64,000 nucleotides of DNA from assembly GCF_900289145.1 (NCBI RefSeq), contig NZ_OKQO01000007.1:186001-250000 (forward strand), in the 5' to 3' direction. This document shows, piece after piece, positions 50,401 to 59,384 of this stretch (its first letter is position 1; every line of letters starts with the position of its first letter). Under the pieces are notes generated by a model that saw nothing but the letters and a program-made list of their open reading frames with translations, had not been told where the DNA came from and searched no databases. Position numbers and translations under genes: made by a program. Source of the stretch: Neobittarella massiliensis (ex Bilen et al. 2018). Lineage in GTDB: Bacteria; Bacillota; Clostridia; Oscillospirales; Ruminococcaceae.

Positions 50401-51110
50401 CATCTGATTTTATAGGCGTGCTCTTCGCTAAGAACAATTGTCAATAAATCGCATAAATTCACTATTCTATAGGTGATCTTTAACCCCTCATCCGATTTGC
50501 ATCCGGTGGGCTCGTACCAGCAGGTGTCCAGTCCGGCCTGCTGGCCGCCCAGCATGTCCGCGTGCAGCGTGTCCCCCACCATCAGTGTGCGGGCAGGGTC
50601 CAACTGCGGCAGATGCTCAAACACATAGTCAAAAAACTGCCGGTGCGGCTTCTGCGACCCGGTCTCATCCGACACAAACGTTCGGTCGATATAGGGCAGC
50701 AGGCCCGAGCGCTGCATGCGGCTGTGCTGGGTGGCGGTGATCCCGTTGGTCACCACCACCATGCGCACCTTGCCGTACAGCGCCGACAGCACTTCTCCGG
50801 CCCCCGGTATGGTAAAGCCACCCTGTCCCAACTTCTGCATAAACAGCCGGTTTAGCGTCTTTGGGTCACCGGGCAGCTGCAGGTGCTGCAGCGTGCGGGC
50901 AAAACGCAGCTGTTGCAGCTGCTCCTTGCTCACTTCTCCGCGCTCAAACTGCTCCCACAGCGCATCGTTATACCGCTGGTACACCCGCTTTATCTCCCGG
51001 TCATAGGGCAGCCCGTTCTGTGCAAAAGTATAGTGCAGCGCCACCTCCTCACAGGCGTCAAAGTCCAGCAGTGTGCCATCGGCATCCAGCAGTAGCGTAT
51101 CGTAAAGCAT
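50400..51110 (-). CDS. HAD-family phosphatase with element-supplied C-terminus
   Basis: This 236-aa YjjG-like HAD hydrolase has motif I LLLDADGTLLDFD, motif II VVVTNGIT, the motif III Lys in GSQKPHRQFFDYV and motif IV MVGDTLHADMLGG, all intact. Likely a nucleotide or sugar phosphatase. AGGAGG precedes the ATG. The gene is the integration target: from residue Tyr in ITYRI onward its last 23 residues are encoded by the element and replace the host ending now stranded at 32.6 kb. The new tail keeps the pattern ITYRI..L..L..IVL.E of the old one. Confidence 0.92.
   Translation of the reverse strand: MLYDTLLLDADGTLLDFDACEEVALHYTFAQNGLPYDREIKRVYQRYNDALWEQFERGEVSKEQLQQLRFARTLQHLQLPGDPKTLNRLFMQKLGQGGFTIPGAGEVLSALYGKVRMVVVTNGITATQHSRMQRSGLLPYIDRTFVSDETGSQKPHRQFFDYVFEHLPQLDPARTLMVGDTLHADMLGGQQAGLDTCWYEPTGCKSDEGLKITYRIVNLCDLLTIVLSEEHAYKIR
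50470..50517. repeat. attR: right copy of the 48-bp repeat
   Basis: Identical to the left copy over 48 bases; it encodes the residues YEPTGCKSDEGLKIT of the HAD protein in the current reading. Confidence 0.92.
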
Positions 51111-53185
51111 AGGTCCTCCTGTCAGTATGTATGATCACAACAACACCGGTCTCCCCGGCGCACCTGCCGCGCGCACGGGGCGCGTTCCGCGCCGCCCCGG
51201 TCATCCTCTCTAGCGGCCAGTTCTCTGCCGTCCCACGGCCCATGTTCCGCCACCGCGCAAGACCGGCGGTAGGCGGCGCACATCCCACTTTCTTCCGGCC
51301 ACTCTCTGCGTCTCAGGCAGCCTGCACCGCCGGGCAGTTCTGTCCCGGCTCCGGCAGTGCCCCGTCCAGCACCCTGTTTTTCGCCGGCAAAAACCAAAAG
51401 GCGGACACGCTCCCACTCTTCATTCCTCATCTCTCAGTTCCAATGCCGCTGCCTGTGTCTTGCCCTATGGCCGTATGCTCTCTGCCGGGCAAGCCGCCGG
51501 CAGGCGGGCCTGTTTCATACATAGTGTAGAGAGAGCGGGCGTTTAAAACCGTGTGCGGCGCCAGCAGCCCACAAGCAGACCAGTAGCAGACCAGCACTGA
51601 CCCAACGCCGATCCGAGGCCAGCCTAACACTAGCCTAATACTAGCCCAACTCCAACCCAAAACCAGCCCAACATCATCACCCGTTCCCGCCTATTCTCCA
51701 AAAAGATGTCCGTCGGACCGCTCTCTTTTCGCCTTTCTTTTCCTCCCCCACCCCGCGCACATCGGTATATGGGGGCAAGGTGTACACACCGGCTCTCTCC
51801 GCGGCACAAACCGGACCAAACAGCCGTTCTCCCCAGTCACAAAATGGTCCTCTCCTCAAGGTGTCCCCACTCAAAAGCAGAGCTCTGCCAGTACCGGTCC
51901 ACCGGCAAACCGGTTCACCAGTGCACCAGCACACCAGTATACCAGCACATCCGCACGGGTCACATTCTATTGGCCGGTATCCCCAGCTCCATATTGGCCG
52001 CACCGCCCGATACCGGCTTTTGCACCCACCTGTTCGGGCAACAGGCGCAGGGCAACAGCAAAATACATCGCGGATCGCCTAACAGAACCTATAAAACCAA
52101 TGATCTCCCACCACTACCCAGTTCTGTGCCGCTAAAGCTGCCTCGGCCCTGCTGCTCCCCACTTCATACCGTTCCTGCCAGCAGTTTTTCAGGGCCGTCA
52201 CCCTCCACCAGCTGCTCCCCGCGCACCCCAGTATGCCCCTAGTCGATCACAGTCCCCACCACCGCCCACGCTCTGCTTTCGCCGTGCGCGGTCCCGACAT
52301 TTTCCGCCCCCTATGCGCCGTACGGGTTCGACCCCGCGCGGCTGGCGCACCTCCGCTCTCGGTGCGTCGCTGCCGTTCTTTGGGGATCGCCGCGACCGCG
52401 CTGCCCAATAACGAGTAGTTCCGTCCCCGCAGGCGCCGGTTTTCCACGCAGTCGGCCGCCGTATCTATCCGCCTCTTTCTATATCATGTATCTCATATAA
52501 TAGGCAGCCGCTCTCTTATCCGCATCCGGTCGGGCCGCCCCGCTACCTCGTCCACTGCGCAGCACCGCACCCATACATTCCGGCTCCCGCGCAGGTCGGC
52601 ATACAGGTACACCAACATACCAGCATACCAGCAACCGGCACGCAGTAGACGGCCTACCTTTCCCGGTATAGGCAGGTCTATTCTCCAGGCAGCGAGCTGT
52701 CATCACTACCGTGCTATTGCCGCCAGCTGTTGAGGGCCGTTTTCCCCCCTGACTGCCGGGTCCACCGCCATTCACCGCTCTGTATATGCGCAGCCACCCC
52801 ACCAAAAACCTGCCTGTACTCCGTCTTTCCCGCGCAGCGCCGGCCTGCGCACACACACGTTTTTACCCACTCTAACAGACACCACATATTCCCGCCAGAC
52901 ACCGGCGGTCACCGGTACCACTTTCTAGGACTATACTACCATAATCAAAAAGCCGGGAGCAGAGGCCCTCCATCCACACATTTTTTAACGTTCCGTGAAT
53001 TTTTCCAATATCGACTAAATTTGTCTATTTGTGTGCTATACTATTTGCAAAGACCGCCATATCGAGGTGGTCTCGGCACTGGTCCGGCAGCGCCGCCCGG
53101 CGTGGCTGCCAACTCTCCCAGTATACAGTATAGCACATCCATCCCCGCCGGCCCAAGCAGGCAGGCCCCCCAAGGAGGTATTTGT
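51111..53185. other. 2-kb region without convincing gene, C-rich micro-repeats
   Basis: Both strands have long but low-complexity open frames rich in Pro, Arg and Ala that overlap one another; I call none. The plus strand holds degenerate short-period repeats: period about 11 at 51575-51672 (AGCCTAA/AGCCCAA units), ACCAGY units at 51887-51955 and again near 52600-52640. The last 150 bases turn AT-rich, with a TATACT near 53037, probably the promoter of the redox operon. Confidence 0.5.
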
Positions 53186-53809
53186 ATGGCGATCTTTAAA
53201 AATCATCTTGCGCGCACACTGCCAGCTCTGGCCTTAGTCGGTCTCTTTCTGCTGGCCGGCTGCGGTGACAGCACCTCAGGCGGCAGTTCCTCAGACGGCA
53301 GTTCCTCGACTGCCTCCTCCGGCGCCGCCGACAGCAGCGCCACCAATACGCTCACCTCGTTTACCGCCGAGGGTCTGGACGGCAAGACCTACTCGCAGGA
53401 CTATTTTGCCCAGTACGATCTCACCATCGTGCAGATCTGGGGCACCTTCTGCTCTCCCTGCATCCGCGAGATGCCCGATATGGTAGCTGTATCTCAGCAG
53501 TACGCCGACCAAAAGGTGGGCATCATCGGTATCGTCATCGACACCACCGATGTCGATGCCAACGTGCTCGAAGACGAGCTCGACGCCGCCAAAAAAATCG
53601 TCAAAGAGACCGGGGCCGATGGGTTCCCGCACCTTATCCCCTCTAAAAGCCTCATACAGTCCAAGCTGCAGTACGTTACCGGCACCCCCGAAACTGTGCT
53701 GGTCGACAAGACCGGCAAAGCGGTAAAGATCATCACCGGCATGCGCACCCAAGCCCAGCTGCGCAACGAGCTCGACGCCGCGCTGCAAAAGGTGGCCCAA
53801 AATGGATAG
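53186..53809 (+). CDS. TlpA-like thioredoxin-fold lipoprotein
   Basis: The 207-aa protein has a lipoprotein signal (LALVGLFLLAGC), a Ser/Gly-rich linker (about residues 27-55) and a TlpA/AhpC-type domain with the redox pair in IVQIWGTFCSPCIREMPDM and a C-terminal GTPETVLVDKTGK holding the cis-Pro loop. It would act outside the membrane as a thiol-disulfide reductase. AAGGAGG fixes the start. Its last codons overlap the start of the small CXXC protein, the beginning of a three-gene redox operon. Confidence 0.92.
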   Translation: MAIFKNHLARTLPALALVGLFLLAGCGDSTSGGSSSDGSSSTASSGAADSSATNTLTSFTAEGLDGKTYSQDYFAQYDLTIVQIWGTFCSPCIREMPDMVAVSQQYADQKVGIIGIVIDTTDVDANVLEDELDAAKKIVKETGADGFPHLIPSKSLIQSKLQYVTGTPETVLVDKTGKAVKIITGMRTQAQLRNELDAALQKVAQNG

Positions 53810-53960
53810 GCGCACCGGTCTCACCGTCCACCGGCTGGCCGCACCGCTCCTTATTTTACTGGGCCTTATCATGATGGCCGTAGGCGTCTGGCGGGGCGAG
53901 GCAGCCGTGGTGCTGCAAAAAGCCGTCAACATCTGTCTGGAGTGTATCGGCATTGGCTAG
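53802..53960 (+). CDS. CD1871A-type CXXC small membrane protein, 52 aa
   Basis: One membrane helix (about residues 11-29), the RGE after it and the C-terminal KAVNICLECIGIG with a Cys-Leu-Glu-Cys pair are the marks of the CD1871A family. It overlaps TlpA by eight bases and the ferredoxin gene start by eight. The CXXC motif may shuttle electrons between the membrane ferredoxin protein and the TlpA-like reductase; that is inference. Confidence 0.88.
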   Translation: MDRRTGLTVHRLAAPLLILLGLIMMAVGVWRGEAAVVLQKAVNICLECIGIG

Positions 53961-54861
53961 CAAAAAGGCCCGGGGCGGGCGGCTGCGGCTGTGGGTGCAG
54001 GCGGCCAGCGCGGCACTCTCCAACGGCTATCTGGTAGGCTTTGCCCGGGGCAACATCTTTAAGGGGCGCAGCAAGGCGGTCTGCCTGCCGGGTCTCAACT
54101 GCTACTCCTGTCCCGGTGCCATCGGCGCCTGCCCCATCGGCTCGCTGCAGGCGGTGTTGGGCCACCGCAGCTATCAGTTCGCCTTTTATGTGCTGGGCTT
54201 TTTAACGGTAGTAGGCGCGCTGGGCGGGCGTTTTGTCTGCGGCTGGCTGTGCCCCTTTGGGCTCATTCAAGATCTGCTCTTTAAGATCCCTTTTTTCAAA
54301 AAGCTGCGCAAGCTCCCCGGCGATCGCTTTTTAAAATACTTAAAATATGTCATGCTGGTGGTGCTGGTCTTCCTGCTGCCACTCTACGCCGTCGACTTTT
54401 TGGGTCAGGGCAGCCCCTGGTTTTGTAAGTATGTCTGTCCGGCCGGCACGCTGGAGGGCGGTCTGCCGCTGGTGGCTGCCAACTCCGGCCTGCAGGCGGC
54501 GGTGGGTTGGCTCTTTGCCTGGAAAAATGCCATCCTCATCGCGATCATTGTTCTCTCGCTCCTGGTCTACCGGCCGTTTTGCCGCTATCTCTGCCCGCTG
54601 GGCGGTATCTACGGGCTGTTTAATCCCATCTCCCTGTACCGCATCCGGCTAGACCCAGCCGCCTGCACCCAGTGTGGTGCCTGCCAAAAGGCCTGCAAAC
54701 TGGATATCGATATCTTCCGCCACCCCGGCAGCCCCGACTGTATCCGCTGCGGCGCCTGTACTCGCGCCTGCCCCCACGGTGCCATCACGATGGGGATCAC
54801 CTCTCCCTGTAAGGACGGCCAAAATAGCCGCCACTGCAAAAAAGGCGATCGACTTGCCTAA
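53953..54861 (+). CDS. NapH/YccM-like membrane 4Fe-4S protein
   Basis: This 302-aa protein has about four membrane helices with the Cys-rich loops CVCLPGLNCYSCPGAIGACPIG-like at the start, FVCGWLCPFGLIQDL and FCRYLCPLGGIYGLF. A C-terminal bacterial ferredoxin follows, with CTQCGACQKAC and CIRCGACTRACPHGAI binding two 4Fe-4S clusters. Such proteins pass electrons across the membrane. A TTG start overlaps the CXXC gene. The operon order suggests electron supply to the extracytoplasmic TlpA-like reductase. A clear terminator follows. Confidence 0.9.
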   Translation: MASKKARGGRLRLWVQAASAALSNGYLVGFARGNIFKGRSKAVCLPGLNCYSCPGAIGACPIGSLQAVLGHRSYQFAFYVLGFLTVVGALGGRFVCGWLCPFGLIQDLLFKIPFFKKLRKLPGDRFLKYLKYVMLVVLVFLLPLYAVDFLGQGSPWFCKYVCPAGTLEGGLPLVAANSGLQAAVGWLFAWKNAILIAIIVLSLLVYRPFCRYLCPLGGIYGLFNPISLYRIRLDPAACTQCGACQKACKLDIDIFRHPGSPDCIRCGACTRACPHGAITMGITSPCKDGQNSRHCKKGDRLA

Positions 54862-54907
54862 AATAGGCCAAATTTACAATTTTGTAACAATTGGATACAT
54901 TAAAATA

Positions 54908-54951
54908 GGGCGACAGATAGGAGCAGTTTCTATCTGTCGCCCCGCCTTTTT
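54908..54951 (+). terminator. Terminator of the redox operon
   Basis: A perfect 13-bp stem (GGGCGACAGATAG and its complement, 9-base loop) followed by CGCC and TTTTT, about 45 bases after the ferredoxin stop. Confidence 0.9.
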
Positions 54952-54998
54952 CCCGCCCATCATCTCCAACATCGGGGGCCCTACCGCCATGTAAACAC

Positions 54999-55030
54999 AA
55001 AAAAGGCGGCTGCCACAGGCAGCCGTCTCT
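54999..55030 (-). terminator. Terminator of the nucleoside hydrolase gene
   Basis: GGCGGCTGCC and GGCAGCCGTC around ACA, followed on the minus strand by six T. Confidence 0.85.
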
Positions 55031-55040
55031 TTTATCAATC

Positions 55041-55976
55041 TTACAGCATGTGCTCCATCATCAGCTTTTTCATGCGGGGATTGTCCAGTTTTTTGCACAT
55101 GGTGGCGTTGGGCTCTTTGCCCAGCGTGTTGGTCCAGTCACACACCACCTGGCCCAGCGTCTGCTCGCTGTGGGTCTCTACGTAGGTATAGGCGTGCGGG
55201 GCCTCGATGATGAGGTCGGGCCACAGCGCCACCGCCATAGCCACCGGGTCGGCCATGTCCAGGCAGGGGTGGCCAAAACGGCCCTCGTTGAGTTCCATCA
55301 GGCACTTGTTGCAGCGGATGCAAAAATGCGAGCACTCGGTCTCTTTATCCAAGTAGGCAATGTCCTCCGGCTCCAGCATAGCATCACCGCAGCACATATC
55401 CCACCCCACATACACCTGATCGATGCCCGATTTCAGCACCACATCACAGGCCTCGGGGTCGGCCCAAATATTAAACTCAGCCACCGGGCTGACATTGCCG
55501 GGGGCAAAGCCAGAGGTGCCCATGATATAGAGCTTTTTGATCTTTTTGGCGATGTCGGGCGCCTTGAGCACTGCCATAGCGATGTTGGTCAGCGGCCCCA
55601 GCGCCACGATCTCAAGTTCACCGTCGTATTTGCGGGCCATATCGATTATGACGTCGATACCGTGCCCCTCGCTCAGCTGGTGCGCCGGCTCGGGTAGATC
55701 CATGTTGCCCATGCCGTCCTCGCCGTGGGTCTCGTAGGAGTGGATGAGCTTGCGCAGCAGCGGCCGATCCATACCCGCATACACGGGGGGCATGTAGGTG
55801 CCCGCCACCTCACAGGAGATCAGGGCGTTTTTGTTGGCCTGCTCAATGGTCACGTTACCGGCAACGGTGGTGATGGCCTCGACCTTTACGTCTTTGCACT
55901 TGAGTGCCATAATGATGGCCACTGCATCGTCGGAGCCGGTATCGGTGTCGATGAGGAAAATGCGCTGTTTATCCAT
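55041..55976 (-). CDS. Inosine-uridine-type nucleoside hydrolase
   Basis: The 311-aa cytosolic enzyme has the calcium-binding Asp cluster near the N-terminus (FLIDTDTGSDDAVAIIMAL), the mid-protein ELEIVALGPLTNIAMAV, the active-site segment FNIWADPEACDVV and the late C-terminal Asp in LDMADPVAMAVAL, all expected for N-ribohydrolases. It splits nucleosides into base and ribose. GGAGG lies eight bases before the ATG. Paralogous remnants lie on the mobile element. It complements uridine phosphorylase for nucleoside salvage. Confidence 0.93.
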   Translation of the reverse strand: MDKQRIFLIDTDTGSDDAVAIIMALKCKDVKVEAITTVAGNVTIEQANKNALISCEVAGTYMPPVYAGMDRPLLRKLIHSYETHGEDGMGNMDLPEPAHQLSEGHGIDVIIDMARKYDGELEIVALGPLTNIAMAVLKAPDIAKKIKKLYIMGTSGFAPGNVSPVAEFNIWADPEACDVVLKSGIDQVYVGWDMCCGDAMLEPEDIAYLDKETECSHFCIRCNKCLMELNEGRFGHPCLDMADPVAMAVALWPDLIIEAPHAYTYVETHSEQTLGQVVCDWTNTLGKEPNATMCKKLDNPRMKKLMMEHML

Positions 55977-56404
55977 TTGTGTACCTCCAGGTAGTCATAG
56001 CAATCCAGACCCCTGCCCTGTAAACAGCGGGCAGAAGTGCCAGAAAGGGGCTCGGGGCCACTTGCCCATGAGCCTTTGTTGTTATAACTTCCGGCAGGGG
56101 TGGGTGCACGGCGCCCCCGCCAACATTTTCATTTTACCAGTTTTTTTTAAACAGTCAACTGTAACACAAATTTTTGTGCACTTCACAGATTCGGCTGGTC
56201 CATATTTGTGAAGGATATAGGTGGACAAAACTAAAAATCGCCTGTTTTCCAAGGCGGCGGCGCAACAAATTGGCGGTTTTTTCTCAATTTAGAGGTGCAA
56301 AGAGCCATTTTTTGGCGCTGGGACTGCTGTTTTCGCCTCTCGGTTGTGCTATAATGAGAAATACTGACATACATCAAACCAATTTTTTGAAGGAGGACTA
56401 TAAA
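55977..56404. other. Leader region of metG
   Basis: No gene is seen. A TATAAT at 56350 with CTGTTT 17 bases before it is the likely metG promoter. A weaker hairpin (AATCGCC with GGCGGTT, around 56234-56283) lies upstream. I find no T-box or other riboswitch signature. Confidence 0.5.
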
Positions 56405-58366
56405 ATGCGTGACAAAAACACATTTTATATCACGACGCCTATCTACTATCCGTCCGATAAACTGCATATCGGGCACAGCTACTGCACCGTGGCCACCGAC
56501 GTAATGGCCCGGTACAAGCGAATGCAGGGGTTTGATGTCATGTTTCTCACCGGCACCGACGAGCACGGCCAGAAGATTGAGCAAAAAGCCACTGCTGCCG
56601 GGGTCACCCCCCAGCAGTACGTCGACGATATCGTGGCCGGCATCAAAGACCTATGGAAGCTGATGAACATCTCTAACGACCGGTTCATCCGCACCACCGA
56701 CGACTATCACGTCGAGTCGGTACAGAAGATCTTTCGCCGCCTGTACGAGCAGGGCGACATCTATAAATCGGTGTATAAAGGCAAGTACTGCACCCCCTGT
56801 GAGTCGTTTTGGACCGAGAGCCAGTTGGTCGACGGCAAGTGCCCCGACTGTGGCCGCGAGGTGGTAGACGCCGAGGAAGAGGCGTATTTCTTTAGGCTCT
56901 CGAACTACGCCGATCGCCTGGTAAAGTACTACGAAGAGCACCCCACCTTTATCGAGCCGGCCTCCCGTTTAAACGAGATGGTCAACAACTTTATAAAACC
57001 CGGTCTGGAGGATCTGTGTGTCTCCCGCACCAGTTTCAGCTGGGGCATCCCGGTCGATTTTGACCCCGGGCACGTGGTGTACGTGTGGGTAGACGCCCTG
57101 ACCAACTACATCACCGCCCTGGGCTACGAGAACGACCGCTACCACGACTTCGACAAGTACTGGCCGGCCAACGTGCAGTTCGTGGGCAAAGAGATCACCC
57201 GCTTCCACACCATCATCTGGCCGGCTATGCTCATGGCGCTAGATCTGCCGCTGCCGGGAAAAGTCTACGGCCACGGCTGGCTGCTGATGGACGGCGGCAA
57301 GATGAGCAAATCGTTTGGCAACGTGGTGGACCCTGAGATCCTCTGCCGCCGCTACGGCGTCGATTCGCTGCGCTATTTCCTGCTGCGGGAATTTCCCTTT
57401 GGCTCCGACGGCAACTTCACCAACGAGCTGCTCATCAACCGCATCAACTCCGACTTAGCCAACGACCTGGGCAATCTGGTGTCGCGCACCGTGTCGATGG
57501 TAGAAAAATACTTTGGCGGCAAGCTGCCCGCCGGCCGCCAGCACGAGGAGCTGGACGATGAGCTTATCGCCCAGGTCACCGGCTTAAAGGCGATATACGA
57601 CGAGAGCATGGAGAAGTTTGCCTTCCAGCAGGCGCTCATCGACGTATTCAAAGTGGTGTCGCGCACCAACAAGTACATCGACGAGACCTCCCCCTGGGTG
57701 CTGGCCAAAGACGAGCAAAACAGCATTCGTCTGGCCACGGTGATGTACAACCTGCTGGAATCTATTCGGGTGTGCGCCACACTGCTCACGCCTTTTATGC
57801 CCGACACCGTCGAGAAGATCTTCGACCAGATCGGCGCCGACCGGGCCAGCGCCACCTATCAGGCGGCGGACAAGTTTGGGATCTTGCCCGAGGACGTGGC
57901 GGTGCAGAAAGGCGATACGCTGTTCCCCCGCATAGACGCCAAAAAAGAGCTGGCCATGCTGGAAGAGGAACAAAAGGCCAAGATGGCCGCTGCCCAGAAA
58001 GCAGCAGCCGAGGAGGCCGCCCCCCAAGAGGAAGAGATCCCCGGTATCATCACCATCGACGACTTTTCCAAAGTACAGCTTTTGCCCTGCGACGTGCTGG
58101 CCTGCGAGCCGGTAAAGAAGAGCGACAAGCTGTTAAAATTCAAGCTGTTCGATGGCCAGAGAGAGCGCCAGGTAGTATCGGGTATTGCCAAGTGGTACGC
58201 GCCGGAGGACCTGGTGGGTAAAAAATTGCTGGTAGTCGCCAACCTAAAGCCGGTGAAGCTGCGGGGCGAGATCAGCGAGGGGATGATCCTCTCGGCCGAG
58301 TGCGGCGACGACGTACAGGTCATCACCCTGGAGGGCACCATCAAAGCCGGCAGCAAGATCTGCTAG
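56405..58366 (+). CDS. metG: Methionine-tRNA ligase
   Basis: This 653-aa class-I synthetase shows the HIGH-type motif (PSDKLHIGHSY), the zinc knuckle CTPCESFW and CPDCGREV, and the KMSKS loop GGKMSKSFGNVVDP. An anticodon-binding helical domain follows. After an Ala/Glu-rich linker (about residues 515-545) comes a C-terminal tRNA-binding OB domain (IITIDDFSKVQLLPCDVL to the end) that promotes dimer formation. AAGGAGGA is eight bases before the ATG. It charges tRNA-Met. A terminator separates it from tatD downstream. Confidence 0.97.
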   Translation: MRDKNTFYITTPIYYPSDKLHIGHSYCTVATDVMARYKRMQGFDVMFLTGTDEHGQKIEQKATAAGVTPQQYVDDIVAGIKDLWKLMNISNDRFIRTTDDYHVESVQKIFRRLYEQGDIYKSVYKGKYCTPCESFWTESQLVDGKCPDCGREVVDAEEEAYFFRLSNYADRLVKYYEEHPTFIEPASRLNEMVNNFIKPGLEDLCVSRTSFSWGIPVDFDPGHVVYVWVDALTNYITALGYENDRYHDFDKYWPANVQFVGKEITRFHTIIWPAMLMALDLPLPGKVYGHGWLLMDGGKMSKSFGNVVDPEILCRRYGVDSLRYFLLREFPFGSDGNFTNELLINRINSDLANDLGNLVSRTVSMVEKYFGGKLPAGRQHEELDDELIAQVTGLKAIYDESMEKFAFQQALIDVFKVVSRTNKYIDETSPWVLAKDEQNSIRLATVMYNLLESIRVCATLLTPFMPDTVEKIFDQIGADRASATYQAADKFGILPEDVAVQKGDTLFPRIDAKKELAMLEEEQKAKMAAAQKAAAEEAAPQEEEIPGIITIDDFSKVQLLPCDVLACEPVKKSDKLLKFKLFDGQRERQVVSGIAKWYAPEDLVGKKLLVVANLKPVKLRGEISEGMILSAECGDDVQVITLEGTIKAGSKIC

Positions 58367-58384
58367 GCACCCTTTAGAACACAG

Positions 58385-58414
58385 AAAAATGCGCCGCATC
58401 AGCGGCGCATTTTT
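58385..58414 (+). terminator. Terminator after metG
   Basis: AAAAATGCGCCGC and GCGGCGCATTTTT form a perfect 13-bp stem with loop ATCA. It lies between metG and tatD and may be leaky, as the tatD ribosome site follows closely. Confidence 0.92.
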
Positions 58415-58459
58415 AAACGCTTTTCACTTTTATTTCAGCCATAAAAAAGGATGATCGCT

Positions 58460-59230
58460 ATGACACAGATCTTTGACTCCCACGCCCATTACGACTCCAG
58501 TCGATTTGATGGCGACCGCGACCAGCTCATCGCCTCGCTGCCGGCCTGCGGGGTAGCCTACGTGGTAAACGCAGCCTGCGATATCGAGAGCTGCTACACC
58601 TCCCGCCAACTGACCGAGCGCTACCCTTTCTTTTACTGCAGTGCCGGCGTGCACCCCTTGTCGGCGGCGGAGGTGGTGGGCACCGATTACCTGGATGTAG
58701 TGCGGCGCTGTGCCACCGAAAACCCCAAGGCAGTGGCCATCGGCGAGATCGGGCTGGACTACCATTACGACGACCTGCACAGAGAGGCCCAAAAACAGAT
58801 ATTTGACGAGCAGATGGCACTGGCTGAACAGCTGGATATGCCGGTCATCATCCACAGCCGGGAGGCCACCGCCGACACGTTGGAGATCGTGCAGCGGCAC
58901 CGCTGCCGAGGGGTGGTGCACTGCTTTTCGGGCAGTGCCGAGACCGCCCGCCAGTACCTGGACATGGGCTATTATGTGGGTTTTACGGGGGCAGTGACCT
59001 TTAAAAATGCCAAAAAGCCGGTGCAGGCGGCAGCCGCCGTGCCGCTGGACCGGCTGCTCATCGAGACCGATTGCCCCTATATGGCCCCTGTACCCTGCCG
59101 CGGCAAGCGGTGCGACTCTACCATGATCCCCTATACCGCCCAGGTGTTGGCAGATATCCACAGCGTGCCGGCAGAGGATATCCTGGCCTGCACTTTAGAC
59201 AATGCCAAACGCTTGTTTGGCCTGTCATAA
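58460..59230 (+). CDS. tatD: TatD-family metal-dependent DNase
   Basis: The 256-aa TIM-barrel hydrolase has FDSHAHYDSSRFD (two His metal ligands), GVHPLSA, AIGEIGLDYHYDD, PVIIHSREA, GVVHCFSGSAE and LLIETDCPYMAPVP, the full TatD set. These are 3'-5' exonucleases or D-aminoacyl-tRNA-type hydrolases acting in the cytosol. The second ATG is chosen because AAAAGG is nine bases before it and touches the first one. It follows metG, a frequent pairing in Bacillota. Confidence 0.93.
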   Translation: MTQIFDSHAHYDSSRFDGDRDQLIASLPACGVAYVVNAACDIESCYTSRQLTERYPFFYCSAGVHPLSAAEVVGTDYLDVVRRCATENPKAVAIGEIGLDYHYDDLHREAQKQIFDEQMALAEQLDMPVIIHSREATADTLEIVQRHRCRGVVHCFSGSAETARQYLDMGYYVGFTGAVTFKNAKKPVQAAAAVPLDRLLIETDCPYMAPVPCRGKRCDSTMIPYTAQVLADIHSVPAEDILACTLDNAKRLFGLS

Positions 59231-59278
59231 ATATACTATTCGTAATTATTAGCAAGCAATATACAACTCTGCGGTTCA

Positions 59279-59318
59279 AAGGCAGGGGCGACTATTGACA
59301 GTCGTCCCTGCCTTTTCT
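59279..59318. terminator. Terminator between tatD and the PfkB genes
   Basis: GGCAGGGGCGACT pairs with AGTCGTCCCTGCC (one G-T wobble) and is followed by TTTT. It lies downstream of tatD. Confidence 0.8.
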
Positions 59319-59384
59319 GGCATATACATGCCTATATGTCTCCTGCAGATCGATCTTTTCCCAAAGGGAAACGGGGGCTGTTCG

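Larger units (their letters stand above)
32615..50517. mobile_element. 17.9-kb integrative element, satellite/PICI-like
   Basis: The element is bounded by identical 48-bp repeats and carries an integrase beside one end. It has a divergent CI/Cro-type switch, a replication initiator and DnaB-type helicase, a sigma factor, small DNA-binding proteins and a signalling cassette. I see no capsid, tail, terminase, relaxase, FtsK or secretion genes. The order integrase-repressor against rightward replication genes matches phage-inducible islands, so a helper-dependent satellite is the best reading; a decayed prophage or mobilisable plasmid-like island is possible. The left two thirds have intermediate GC and the cassette at 42.5-50.2 kb is clearly AT-richer, suggesting nested acquisition. 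Confidence 0.85.

Noticed and set aside
32615-50517. The element as a complete prophage or conjugative element
   Set aside because: No terminase, portal, capsid, tail, lysis, relaxase, FtsK/TcpA or type IV secretion genes are visible in its 17.9 kb.
51111-53185. Several long open frames on both strands
   Set aside because: They overlap each other, are rich in Pro, Arg and Ala, lack ribosome sites and show no domain.
55977-56404. A T-box or SAM riboswitch before metG
   Set aside because: I find no T-box sequence, specifier loop or SAM-type core; the promoter lies only about 50 bases before the gene.
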